Positions 1 through 6,184 of a stretch of 7,007 nucleotides of DNA are shown here, in pieces; position 1 is the stretch's first letter; the number at the start of each line of letters is the position of its first letter. Origin of the DNA: Oscillospiraceae bacterium (GTDB taxonomy: Bacteria; Bacillota; Clostridia; Oscillospirales; Oscillospiraceae); the NCBI GenBank assembly GCA_009786775.1, contig WQRL01000041.1, positions 2,947 to 9,953 on the forward strand, in the 5' to 3' direction. The position numbers were made by a program, and so were the translations under genes. The notes beneath the pieces are model-generated. The model was given only the letters and a program-made list of their open reading frames with translations. It was not told the DNA's origin and did no database searches.

Positions 1-1
1 A

Positions 2-580
2 AGCTATGAAATGTCCCTCATTGACCGTATGGATACGAACAAGGATGCAAAAATGGCAATAGCCAAGGCTTGCGCCGGGCTCATAAGCGACGGGGACTCT
101 CTGATGATAGATTCAGGGACGACAACCCAGCATCTTGCAAGGGAGCTGGCTGAGCGCAGTAACCTCACAATAGTGACAAACTCCATTCTGATAGCGCAGG
201 AATTTATACTCAGCCGCTCTATTGATGTAATACTTTTAGGCGGTAATATGGATGCTCAGCATCAATTTACATTCGGAAACGATGCCGTTGCTCAGTTAAG
301 CAAATACCGCGTAAACAAAACTATAATAGCAACTGACGGAATCTGTGCAAAACACGGGCTGACGACATATCACCATCAAGAACTGGATGTAAGCCGTTTG
401 ATGATTGAGCGCTCTAATGAAGTGATTGTCGTTGCAGACAGCTCCAAAATAGGCAAGGAGGGATTTTCAAACATCGTAAGTGCCTCAAGCATAGATGTCT
501 TAGTAACAAACAAGTGCCCTGAAAACAGTTCGCAGCTCACGGAGCTTAGGCAGTTGGGAATAAAAGTCCTGGAGGCATAG
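2..580 (+). CDS. DeoR-family transcriptional regulator, C-terminal sensor domain (5' partial)
   Basis: The reading frame is open from the left edge, so the start and the N-terminal winged-helix DNA-binding domain lie outside the window; the ATG at 11 is internal. What is visible is nearly the whole DeoR C-terminal effector domain (ISOCOT fold, related to ribose-5-phosphate isomerase). The family landmarks appear in order: an R..TNKDAK.AIAKA linker, DSGTTTQHLARELAE (phosphosugar-binding loop), TIVTNS, ILLGGNMD, a Gly-Asn-Asp segment, IIATDGICAKHGLT, and VVADSSKIGKEGFS followed by DVLVTNK near the end. Family members usually repress sugar catabolic operons and are released by a phosphorylated intermediate. 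The SIS isomerase gene follows 87 bp downstream in the same direction, so the two may be co-transcribed, and the regulator probably controls part of this locus. The family is clear; the effector and target are not. Confidence 0.93.
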   Translation, partial: SYEMSLIDRMDTNKDAKMAIAKACAGLISDGDSLMIDSGTTTQHLARELAERSNLTIVTNSILIAQEFILSRSIDVILLGGNMDAQHQFTFGNDAVAQLSKYRVNKTIIATDGICAKHGLTTYHHQELDVSRLMIERSNEVIVVADSSKIGKEGFSNIVSASSIDVLVTNKCPENSSQLTELRQLGIKVLEA

Positions 581-653
581 GGATATCACGTGCGCAAGCC
601 TCTTCGGCATCCGCATTATACCCACGCTATGTCTGCTAAGACCGTATCAAACT

Positions 654-660
654 GAAAGGA
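654..660 (+). promoter_or_regulatory. Ribosome binding site of the SIS gene (decides the start)
   Basis: GAAAGGA lies here. Two in-frame ATG codons follow, at 662 and 668. The first is only 1 base from the Shine-Dalgarno sequence, while the second is 7 bases away, which is normal spacing. The start at 668 is therefore preferred. The 581-653 spacer before it shows no convincing promoter or terminator. Confidence 0.7.
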
Positions 661-667
661 AATGCAA

Positions 668-1267
668 ATGAATTCTATTATAGAAGCAGCGAGAGAGGCC
701 TTTTTAATTCAGGCTCACTGCCTAAAAGCCTCCCTTGAATATTTTGATGAAGCTGCATTTGAACGCGCTGTTGAGCTGCTGGCAACTGCGCCCAAAATTG
801 CGGCCAGCGGCTGCGGTCACACCGGGATTGCCTGCCAGCATTTTGTCCATTTGATGTGCTGTATTGAAAGGCCTGCAAGATTTATTTCACCGAGCGAAGC
901 AGTGCACGGAGCGTCAGGATATTTGCAAAAAGGAGATGTAATGCTGCTGGCAAGCCGTGGGGGCAAGACATCGGAGCTTCTACCCATATTGGATATCTGT
1001 AGGAGTAAAGGGGTAGCTGTAATCTCTCTGACGGAGAACTTAGAGTCACCGCTTGCAAAAGCCTCTGATACTGTACTAAAAATACATGTCACCCGTGAAA
1101 CAGACCGCAACAACTGCCAAGGCACCACGAGCAACACTATGATTAATGCTACTTTTGATGCCCTGCAAGCAGCGTTAATTGAAAAAATTGATTTTCAGGT
1201 TGAAAAATTTGCTGTGGTTCACCCCGGCGGTGCAGTTGGAGCACGGCTCAATAATGTGCAGCTATAG
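668..1267 (+). CDS. SIS-domain sugar-phosphate isomerase, KpsF/GutQ-like, without CBS domains
   Basis: The 199-residue protein is a single SIS (sugar isomerase) domain and aligns by eye along the isomerase part of KpsF/KdsD/GutQ, the D-arabinose-5-phosphate isomerases. Landmarks: SGCGHTG (48-54), where the family has GxGKSG; PSEAVHGASGYL (75-86), matching the PaEalHGD segment; SRGGKTSELL (96-105), the sugar-phosphate-binding Ser/Thr loop; an acidic residue at Glu144 and GTTSNT (152-157), matching the E...PTtStt segment; and FAVVHPGGAVGARL (181-194), matching the C-terminal HPGG signature. The roughly 120-residue CBS pair of KpsF/KdsD is absent, so the protein is about 60% of their length. The family interconverts aldose and ketose phosphates in the cytoplasm. 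Without a visible Kdo or capsule context, a catabolic role under the upstream DeoR-type regulator is more likely. The family's active-site Lys is His51 here, so the exact substrate is uncertain. The stop codon overlaps the convergent LarA-like gene. Confidence 0.88.
   Translation: MNSIIEAAREAFLIQAHCLKASLEYFDEAAFERAVELLATAPKIAASGCGHTGIACQHFVHLMCCIERPARFISPSEAVHGASGYLQKGDVMLLASRGGKTSELLPILDICRSKGVAVISLTENLESPLAKASDTVLKIHVTRETDRNNCQGTTSNTMINATFDALQAALIEKIDFQVEKFAVVHPGGAVGARLNNVQL
1262..1267. other. Shared palindromic stop site of two convergent genes
   Basis: The hexamer CTATAG is its own reverse complement. Its right half is the TAG stop of the rightward SIS gene, and its left half, read on the other strand, is the TAG stop of the leftward LarA-like gene. 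The two coding regions therefore overlap tail-to-tail by exactly 6 bp, leaving no room for a terminator between them. Confidence 0.95.
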
Positions 1268-2530
1268 TATATCCCCCTCCAAAGCCCAGAGCCCCAGGGC
1301 GGGGTTTTCAACATAGAAAATCTCTTCACCGTCAGGCATTGTGTTGTATCCGTGTTTGAGAGTTTTGGGGTCATATTTCTCAAGTGCTTCGCTAAGCGCA
1401 ATATAATTAAATGACACAGCCTCAACTTCCTGTCTGCTTAGTTTCCCGGGAGCATAGAACACGGAAAACCTGCCATCCGTCGAGCCGTGGACTAAGTGTG
1501 CGGCTGCGCTTAAATTATTTTGAAGATCGGTTTCTTTTGCGCTGAGTTCCAGAATTCTATCCCTACCGATATATCCGTACTTTCTTATAATTTTGTCATT
1601 TTCTAAATCTTCTCCAAATGCCGCAACTCCCGGGGCCAGGATAATGAGCCTCCCACCGTCAGCCATCGCCATCCTCGTGCGGTAAATCGCTTTGTTTCCA
1701 AGCCATGTTGAATGAAATTCAGTTTCATCAAGGTAGACGACACAGGTTTTAACAGGCTTTTTTAAGTAGTTTAGATTATGCTTCTGGCTTAGCTTTACAG
1801 CGCGGTTAAAACCCTCCCGGTCTTTGCCTATATAAAGGCCTAAAATGTCTGTCTTTTCACTTTGGGTTACAGTAACGGTGAGAACGTAAACTATGGGTAA
1901 TTTCGAAATGAAATGCTCCTGTGCATAATCGAACACTTTCCTTACAGGCGAGTGGTCCTTGCCCATTATTTGTTCAAGGCCGCAAACAGCACCGAGCATA
2001 TGCGAAAGGTTAATGAAATTGCTGCCGCCGCAGCCGACAACTATGTTCTTTGTGTAATTCGCCATACCCACCACTTCATGCGGCACTACTTGACCAATCG
2101 ACAAAATTAAATCATAACTAGGATCTAGAAGATAGTCCGAAATTTCCACATCCAAAGGAGAATCAATCAGGCCGCCTGATACATCCTTTATGAATTCACC
2201 CGATATCTTTCCGAGTTTTGTAACTCCGCTGCGCCAATTATGCACAAGAAATCTCTCCTGCGGGATTGATTTTCCGAAAAAAGAAATCTGCTGTTCCCTA
2301 GTCATAGGGGCATGTGTCCCGAGTGCAGGCAAAATGTCCACCTCAACACCTTCAAGCATTTCATAGTACATAGCTGCAATCATACCTGCTCCAGATTGAA
2401 GCCTTGTTATATCAGGCGGGATTAGCAAAACTTTTTTAAGCCTTTTGCCTCCTATGGACTCAGTAAGGCAGTTTCTTATTTCCTGCGGGCTAAGCCCACG
2501 TAACTCGTTTTCTGCAATTATTGTATTCAT
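1262..2530 (-). CDS. LarA-like nickel-dependent lactate racemase family protein (hydroxy-acid racemase/epimerase)
   Basis: The 422-residue protein is close in length to lactate racemase LarA (about 424). LarA racemises its substrate by hydride transfer through a nickel-pincer nucleotide (NPN) bound covalently to a lysine. Its key residues are all visible: PPDITR (38-43, matching Asp72/Arg75), GTHAPMT with His73 (catalytic His108), PHEVVG with His151 (catalytic His174), Lys161 ten residues later (the Lys184 cofactor anchor) and His177 sixteen residues after that (the nickel ligand His200). This exact spacing implies an active enzyme. Homologues act on lactate, malate, other 2-hydroxy acids or, in some cases, aldonates such as gluconate. 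The divergent FGGY kinase suggests a sugar acid here, which is inference. The start at 2530 was chosen over the upstream in-frame ATG at 2572 because AAAGGGG lies 8 bases before it and nothing comparable precedes 2572. The cofactor genes larB, larC and larE are not in the window. Confidence 0.9.
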   Translation of the reverse strand: MNTIIAENELRGLSPQEIRNCLTESIGGKRLKKVLLIPPDITRLQSGAGMIAAMYYEMLEGVEVDILPALGTHAPMTREQQISFFGKSIPQERFLVHNWRSGVTKLGKISGEFIKDVSGGLIDSPLDVEISDYLLDPSYDLILSIGQVVPHEVVGMANYTKNIVVGCGGSNFINLSHMLGAVCGLEQIMGKDHSPVRKVFDYAQEHFISKLPIVYVLTVTVTQSEKTDILGLYIGKDREGFNRAVKLSQKHNLNYLKKPVKTCVVYLDETEFHSTWLGNKAIYRTRMAMADGGRLIILAPGVAAFGEDLENDKIIRKYGYIGRDRILELSAKETDLQNNLSAAAHLVHGSTDGRFSVFYAPGKLSRQEVEAVSFNYIALSEALEKYDPKTLKHGYNTMPDGEEIFYVENPALGLWALEGDIL

Positions 2531-2534
2531 ACAA
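2521..2534. promoter_or_regulatory. 14-bp palindrome over the LarA-like start codon, candidate operator
   Basis: TTGTAT-TC-ATACAA is a perfect 6-2-6 inverted repeat containing the start codon of the leftward gene (CAT at 2528-2530). Half-sites of this size are typical of dimeric repressors, and the position would also suit control of the divergent kinase. It is AT-rich and short, so chance is a real alternative. No second copy was noticed in the window. Confidence 0.3.
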
Positions 2535-2538
2535 ATAT

Positions 2539-2545
2539 CCCCTTT
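2539..2545 (-). promoter_or_regulatory. Ribosome binding site of the LarA-like gene (decides the start)
   Basis: On the minus strand AAAGGGG ends 8 bases before the ATG at 2530. It overlaps the inner edge of the 16-bp tandem duplication. It supports the shorter 422-residue protein rather than a 436-residue form from 2572. Confidence 0.75.
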
Positions 2546-2577
2546 CTTTGCGCCATTTTTTCTTTGCGCCATTTTTT
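2543..2577. repeat. Exact 16-bp tandem duplication
   Basis: The unit CTTTGCGCCATTTTTT occurs at 2546-2561 and again, without change, at 2562-2577. The preceding TTT also fits the period, so 35 bases follow an exact 16-base period (about 2.2 units). Each unit carries an ATG on the minus strand, but the two are in different frames. The duplication lengthens the divergent spacer and alters the distance between any upstream promoter and the LarA-like ribosome binding site. Confidence 0.95.
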
Positions 2578-2590
2578 ACACTTATATCTC

Positions 2591-2595
2591 GGAGG
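2591..2595 (+). promoter_or_regulatory. Ribosome binding site of the FGGY kinase (decides a GTG start)
   Basis: A perfect GGAGG lies 8 bases before the GTG at 2604. The frame is open further upstream into the LarA-like gene, but the family alignment begins right after this GTG, so it is taken as the start. Confidence 0.88.
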
Positions 2596-2603
2596 TATTT
2601 CCT

Positions 2604-4019
2604 GTGAACATTTTGGTTATGGAATCCAGTACAACTTCTGCTAAAGCCATGCTCTACGATGCTTCGGACGGGACATTTTGCGTTAAAACACAGCCCTATA
2701 GTTTTATTGAAGAAACAGTCGGGCTGCAAGACCCGGAAATAATTCTTGCTACTACCATAAAACTTGGCAGCCAAGTTTGCCATGGTAAAAAAGTGGATGC
2801 CATTGCCTTAGGCTGTACGTTTCACGCATTTATGCTCTGCGATGCACATATGAATGCACAGTCCCCTCTCTATCAGTGGACCTATGTGGGGGCTTCTGAG
2901 CTATGCAGCAAGTTGCGGTCAGATGAAGTATATGTAAGGAATTTTTACAAGAAAACCGGCTGTATGGTCAATGCCACCTATTCTTTTTTTAAGTTAAAGC
3001 AATTGCGAAGAGAGGGCAAAAGACTTGAAGATTACATTATTGCCGATCAGGGGGTGTATAACATGCACAAGCTGACAGGTGAATGTGTTATTACAAATGT
3101 CGTTTTGTCCGGAAATGGGCTGCTCAATATTAATACCCGTGACCTTGATGATGAACTTCTTAATGAGTTGGGGCTTAAAAGGGAGAATATGCCGGAATTA
3201 GTACCATATAACCGCTCCTATCCCCTTAGCCGGCAAGGTGCAAAACTTCTTGGTATTGAGCAGGGAATTCCCGTGATGCCAGCAATGCCCGACGGTGTGC
3301 TAAATCAGGTGGGCTCAGGTGCTCTCGCACCTGAAATCATGACATTCTCAGTAGGTACAAGTGCCGCTATGAGGATGAGCGTGCCGAAACCCATAGTTCC
3401 TGACCGCCCGGGCACATGGTGCTATCTCTCGCCTAATCAGTGGCTTTCCGGGGCTGCGGTAGCGGGCAGCACCAACTGCATAGACTGGTGCAGGGAGCGC
3501 TTTTTCAGCTCGGGCATGGGTTTTGACAAAATAGAAAAAAATCTTAAATACACAGACAGCCCTCCGGTGTTTCTTCCGTTTATATTTGGAGAGCGCTGCC
3601 CGGGCTGGGAAGACTCCCGCCTTGGGGGCTTTCTTGAGGTAAGCCCCGGACACACAGCCTATGATATGTATCAAGCTGTTCAGGAAGGTATTTTATTTAA
3701 TTTATATCAGTGCTACGAGGTGCTGGTGGCGTTAAACGGCAAACCAAGCCGTATAAAACTCTCAGGAGGCATCCTAAACTCACCCCTCTGGCTACAGATG
3801 TGTGCAGATATCTTTCAAACTCCCATGGAAGCAGATCCAGCTACTCACGCCTCCGTAATGGGAGCAGTGGCTGTGGCGATGGAGAGGCTAGGAGTTATCG
3901 GCGGCATTGACGAGGTAAAAACAGCACCGGGAAATATTATCAGGCCTAACGGAGCATCTTTTAAGGGGTACATAAGACGCTACGAGGCATACCTGAATTG
4001 GTATGCCAAGTCTATGTAG
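2604..4019 (+). CDS. FGGY-family carbohydrate kinase (gluconokinase/xylulokinase-like)
   Basis: The 471-residue protein has the two actin-like FGGY domains and would transfer phosphate from ATP to a sugar, polyol or sugar acid in the cytoplasm. Visible landmarks: the N-terminal phosphate-1 loop ESSTTSAKAMLYD (7-19); GCTFHAFMLCD (70-80), matching the S.q.Hg..lLD segment; MPDGVLNQVGSGA (228-240), where Asp230 is the expected catalytic base; FSVGTSAAMR (248-257), the nucleotide-binding loop; LPFIFGERCPGW (324-335), the FGGY GER signature; and LSGGILNSPLW (386-396) with ADIF and GAVAVA following. The length is slightly below the usual 480-520. Two oddities are visible: the first loop has Ser-Ser where Gly-Thr-Thr is preceded by Gly in most relatives, and the usual W-x-D-x-R substrate segment reads WTYVG (92-96). 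The exact substrate therefore cannot be assigned. It starts 73 bp from the divergent LarA-like gene, suggesting shared control, and ends 17 bp from the convergent methyltransferase-like gene. Confidence 0.9.
   Translation: MNILVMESSTTSAKAMLYDASDGTFCVKTQPYSFIEETVGLQDPEIILATTIKLGSQVCHGKKVDAIALGCTFHAFMLCDAHMNAQSPLYQWTYVGASELCSKLRSDEVYVRNFYKKTGCMVNATYSFFKLKQLRREGKRLEDYIIADQGVYNMHKLTGECVITNVVLSGNGLLNINTRDLDDELLNELGLKRENMPELVPYNRSYPLSRQGAKLLGIEQGIPVMPAMPDGVLNQVGSGALAPEIMTFSVGTSAAMRMSVPKPIVPDRPGTWCYLSPNQWLSGAAVAGSTNCIDWCRERFFSSGMGFDKIEKNLKYTDSPPVFLPFIFGERCPGWEDSRLGGFLEVSPGHTAYDMYQAVQEGILFNLYQCYEVLVALNGKPSRIKLSGGILNSPLWLQMCADIFQTPMEADPATHASVMGAVAVAMERLGVIGGIDEVKTAPGNIIRPNGASFKGYIRRYEAYLNWYAKSM
3986..4007. 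repeat. Perfect 8-bp inverted repeat at the end of the kinase gene
   Basis: GGCATACC, a 6-base loop (TGAATT) and GGTATGCC form a perfect hairpin inside the last codons of the kinase, ending 10 bases before its stop codon. No T-run follows on either strand, so it is not a standard intrinsic terminator. It lies at the junction of two convergent genes, where a hairpin could help to stop transcription or protect 3' ends. Confidence refers to the repeat itself. Confidence 0.85.
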
Positions 4020-4036
4020 CTATATAAGCAAGAGCG

Positions 4037-5113
4037 TCAGCGTGAGCCTGCATAAAATCGCGGGGACAGATTGTGGCCCGTTTCAATAAAGCTCTTCATA
4101 TTTTGCACCGGGGTATCCGCACTGACTTCACAGCCACTGCCCAGCAAGAGCTTGGTCGGATATCCTGTATTTTCAACAACCCCCAAAGCCGCTCTCTTAA
4201 CATCTGCGGGATTTCCGAACAGAAGCTCGCCCGCCGGGTTTAGATTCCCCATAATGCAGACACGGTCCCCAACTGTATCCCTAAAACTTGAAAGGTCAAC
4301 CTTATAGTCAGCCTCATATATATCACACCCTGTACTTGCAATCAGCGGGGCAATTTTTGTGGTATTGCCGCAAATGTGCAAGAGGGTCAAAAAATCATAC
4401 TCAGCTTTAAGTTTTGAAATCCGCTCAAAAAATCTTTTCTCAAAGGGATAGGCGAACTTCTCATATATTGCAGGTGATGTGAGGTCAAGCGATGCCGCAG
4501 AATCTGCACATTGCACAATGTCCGCCCCTGCTTTGACGCAGGCTTCACAAAATCTGTAATGTGATTCATACATAACCTCAATGAGGTCTAGCAATTGCGC
4601 TTGGCTTTTTTCGTCATCCTCAATCATCGCCAGAAACATGGTTTCCAGAAACTCCGGAATCCCCAGCATATTACCGGCCATCGTAAAAGCACCTGCACCG
4701 GGGGCACGGATGGCAGCAGCACCTTTAACTCGCTCTGCCAAAAGCCCTATTGCCTCAATGTAGACATAGGCTCTGCCGTCCTTATAAGGGTCTATGGGCT
4801 TTAACTTGCCTGCCTCACTGATGGAGGATATCGGGCGGCTCACAGTTTCAGGCAAGGCATTATCGTGATGTTTTGTTTTTACCCCCATACCTTCGAGCAT
4901 GTAAAACTGATCCGATTGAGCCACTATGACATCTTGACCGAATTCTTCCCAAGCGCGAAGCTGAGCTTCAGCCAGTTTTCTTCCATCGGTGTAACACTCA
5001 TTTAGCTTATAACCTGAAAACTTTATAGAGAAATTTCCGTTATACGGAGTCACTGCATAGCAGTCGGTGAGTTCACCTCTCACTGAGGCAAACACCCTCT
5101 CTCTCGAGTTCAA
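4037..5113 (-). CDS. URO-D superfamily protein, MtaA-like (cobamide methyltransferase-type) with full zinc motif
   Basis: The 358-residue TIM-barrel protein belongs to the uroporphyrinogen decarboxylase superfamily but resembles the MtaA/MtbA branch, whose members use zinc to activate a thiol and move methyl groups to or from corrinoid proteins. Visible: GADIVQCADSAASL (196-209); LLHICGNTTKI (244-254) with His246 and Cys248; EADYKVDL (267-274); IMGNLNPAGELLFG (287-300); and LLGSGCEVSADTP (323-335) with Cys328. Together these give H-x-C-x79-C, the zinc-ligand pattern of that branch. True HemE decarboxylases lack it, so haem synthesis is unlikely. The start is TTG, supported by AGGGGG 7 bases upstream and by a family-like N-terminus (SRERVFASVRGE). 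It is the last of three leftward paralogues, 11 bp after the previous gene. The methyl donor or acceptor is unknown, and no corrinoid protein is encoded in the window. Confidence 0.87.
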   Translation of the reverse strand: MNSRERVFASVRGELTDCYAVTPYNGNFSIKFSGYKLNECYTDGRKLAEAQLRAWEEFGQDVIVAQSDQFYMLEGMGVKTKHHDNALPETVSRPISSISEAGKLKPIDPYKDGRAYVYIEAIGLLAERVKGAAAIRAPGAGAFTMAGNMLGIPEFLETMFLAMIEDDEKSQAQLLDLIEVMYESHYRFCEACVKAGADIVQCADSAASLDLTSPAIYEKFAYPFEKRFFERISKLKAEYDFLTLLHICGNTTKIAPLIASTGCDIYEADYKVDLSSFRDTVGDRVCIMGNLNPAGELLFGNPADVKRAALGVVENTGYPTKLLLGSGCEVSADTPVQNMKSFIETGHNLSPRFYAGSR

Positions 5114-5120
5114 TTTGCCA

Positions 5121-5126
5121 CCCCCT
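5121..5126 (-). promoter_or_regulatory. Ribosome binding site of the MtaA-like gene, overlapping the upstream stop
   Basis: On the minus strand AGGGGG lies 7 bases before the TTG start at 5113. It overlaps the TAG stop of the preceding gene (5127 to 5125), an arrangement that suggests translational coupling and supports the unusual start codon. Confidence 0.75.
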
Positions 5127-6168
5127 AAAGTTGCCTGTACTGCTCAGCAGCGGCGAAAAACGCTTCGACATTTTCAAGCGGTACATCTTTGCCAACACCA
5201 TTTGACGGAGCAATAACAAACCTTCCATGCGCACCTAAAATTTCGGTCTGCTTCTTCACATGAGCCCTAACCTCTTCCGGAGTACCGGTGGGCAACACCG
5301 TCTGATTACAGATTCCGCCGAAAAATGTTATCTTATCCCCATATTTATCACTAAGTATCTTAACATCCAAAGCGGCAGGCTGCACTGGGTTTAGCACGTT
5401 TATGCCGAGCTCTATGAAGTCCTCCATGAGCAAGGTTATGTTTCCGCAACTGTGGTGTATTACAGGAAGTCCCGCATCATGGTAAACATCGTGGATTTTC
5501 TTCAGGCGCGGCTTAAAAAATTCCCGCCATATCTCAGGGGACATCATTAGATTTGTCTGGTTGCCGTAATCATCTACAGTTCTTCCGCAGTTGACCCCCA
5601 GTTTAATATACCTCTTGGCAAGTTTCACATGAAAATCAGTTATTTTGTCCAGAAGCATGTTTGCCTTGTCGCTCTCCAGAAGCATGTCCATCATTATGTT
5701 TTCAAATCCGCGCAGCATGTAAGCACGTTCAAAAAGCGTACAAAAATGATAGGATGTGACAATCAAATCACGCGCATAACCCTCGCTTATGAGCCGCTTT
5801 GTATAATCGAGATAGCCTGCGGCATCAGGGTCGGGAAATGTGTAAGATTCTAACTTTTCCCAGCTATCAAGAGGTTCGGTGCAGTACATGAGATCTTGCG
5901 TTGTATCCCAGCCGTTGCCCCACTCGTCATAAATTATATGCTCCCCCCTGTAATCACAGGTCTTGAGCCGAAGTGTGACGCCATCCATGTAGGCATAGAG
6001 CACATGATTGTCAAAAAAAGGCAGAAGTTCAAGGTCGCTGACGCGGTCAACTCCCCTGCTTGCCAGAAAGCCTTGCAAACCGCTTGCTGAAAAGTCGCAC
6101 TGTACGGGCAATTTGTCCACATCTTGCCCAAATGCGCACCGGGTAAAACGTTCTCTTGGAGTTAGCAT
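5125..6168 (-). CDS. URO-D superfamily protein with HSCG motif (putative methyltransferase-like)
   Basis: The 347-residue protein is a complete URO-D superfamily member. The N-terminus LTPRERFTRCAFGQDVDKLPVQ is typical. DEWGNGWD (81-88) and FPDPDAAGYL (111-120) follow, then RTVDDYGNQTNLMMSPEIWREFFKP (about 196-220), the barrel strand IHHSCGNITLL (237-247) with His239 and Cys241, NPVQPAALD (260-268), FFGGICNQTVL (282-292) and VIAPSNGVGKDVPLENVEAF (318-337). The H-x-C pair is retained, but there is no cysteine at the place of the third zinc ligand of MtaA, where APSNGVG stands. The family is mostly uncharacterised; corrinoid methyltransferase components of bacterial O-demethylases are among its members, so a methyl-transfer role is reasonable but unproven. 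The start is supported by GGAGGT 9 bases upstream. It is the middle gene of the leftward trio, 16 bp from the gene before it. Confidence 0.85.
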   Translation of the reverse strand: MLTPRERFTRCAFGQDVDKLPVQCDFSASGLQGFLASRGVDRVSDLELLPFFDNHVLYAYMDGVTLRLKTCDYRGEHIIYDEWGNGWDTTQDLMYCTEPLDSWEKLESYTFPDPDAAGYLDYTKRLISEGYARDLIVTSYHFCTLFERAYMLRGFENIMMDMLLESDKANMLLDKITDFHVKLAKRYIKLGVNCGRTVDDYGNQTNLMMSPEIWREFFKPRLKKIHDVYHDAGLPVIHHSCGNITLLMEDFIELGINVLNPVQPAALDVKILSDKYGDKITFFGGICNQTVLPTGTPEEVRAHVKKQTEILGAHGRFVIAPSNGVGKDVPLENVEAFFAAAEQYRQL

Positions 6169-6177
6169 TACTTAAAC

Positions 6178-6183
6178 ACCTCC
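6178..6183 (-). promoter_or_regulatory. Ribosome binding site of the HSCG-type gene
   Basis: GGAGGT on the minus strand lies 9 bases before the ATG at 6168, in the 16-bp gap after the stop of the previous gene. The close packing supports one polycistronic message. Confidence 0.75.
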
Positions 6184-6184
6184 G

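Larger units (their letters stand above)
2531..2603. promoter_or_regulatory. Divergent intergenic region between LarA-like gene and FGGY kinase
   Basis: This 73-bp spacer separates the two divergent starts and contains both ribosome binding sites and a 16-bp tandem duplication. Promoters for both genes should lie in it or just inside the neighbouring genes. On the minus strand TATAAG (2586 to 2581) is a possible -10 element, but no good -35 stands at the right distance. No convincing plus-strand promoter was seen, so transcription starts are not called. Confidence 0.45.

Noticed and set aside
588..610. Possible terminator after the DeoR gene
   Set aside because: Only a 3-bp GCC/GGC stem can be drawn and no T-run follows.
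613..620. TATAAT on the minus strand in the DeoR-SIS spacer as a promoter
   Set aside because: No acceptable -35 element lies at 16-18 bp, and it would drive transcription against both flanking genes.
817..1137. 106-codon minus-strand open frame inside the SIS gene
   Set aside because: It is antisense to a well-supported SIS domain, has no recognisable motif and is best explained as a shadow.
2531..2572. Longer LarA-like start at 2572 adding 14 residues
   Set aside because: No ribosome binding site precedes it, the added residues come from the tandem duplication, and the ATG at 2530 has a good site.
2445..2603. Upstream extension of the kinase reading frame by 53 codons
   Set aside because: It overlaps the start of the divergent LarA-like gene, shows no family similarity, and a GTG with ideal GGAGG spacing stands exactly where the FGGY alignment begins.
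3348..3674. 108-codon minus-strand open frame inside the kinase gene
   Set aside because: It lies opposite conserved FGGY motifs, is very rich in Arg, Ala and Lys, and resembles no family that I know.
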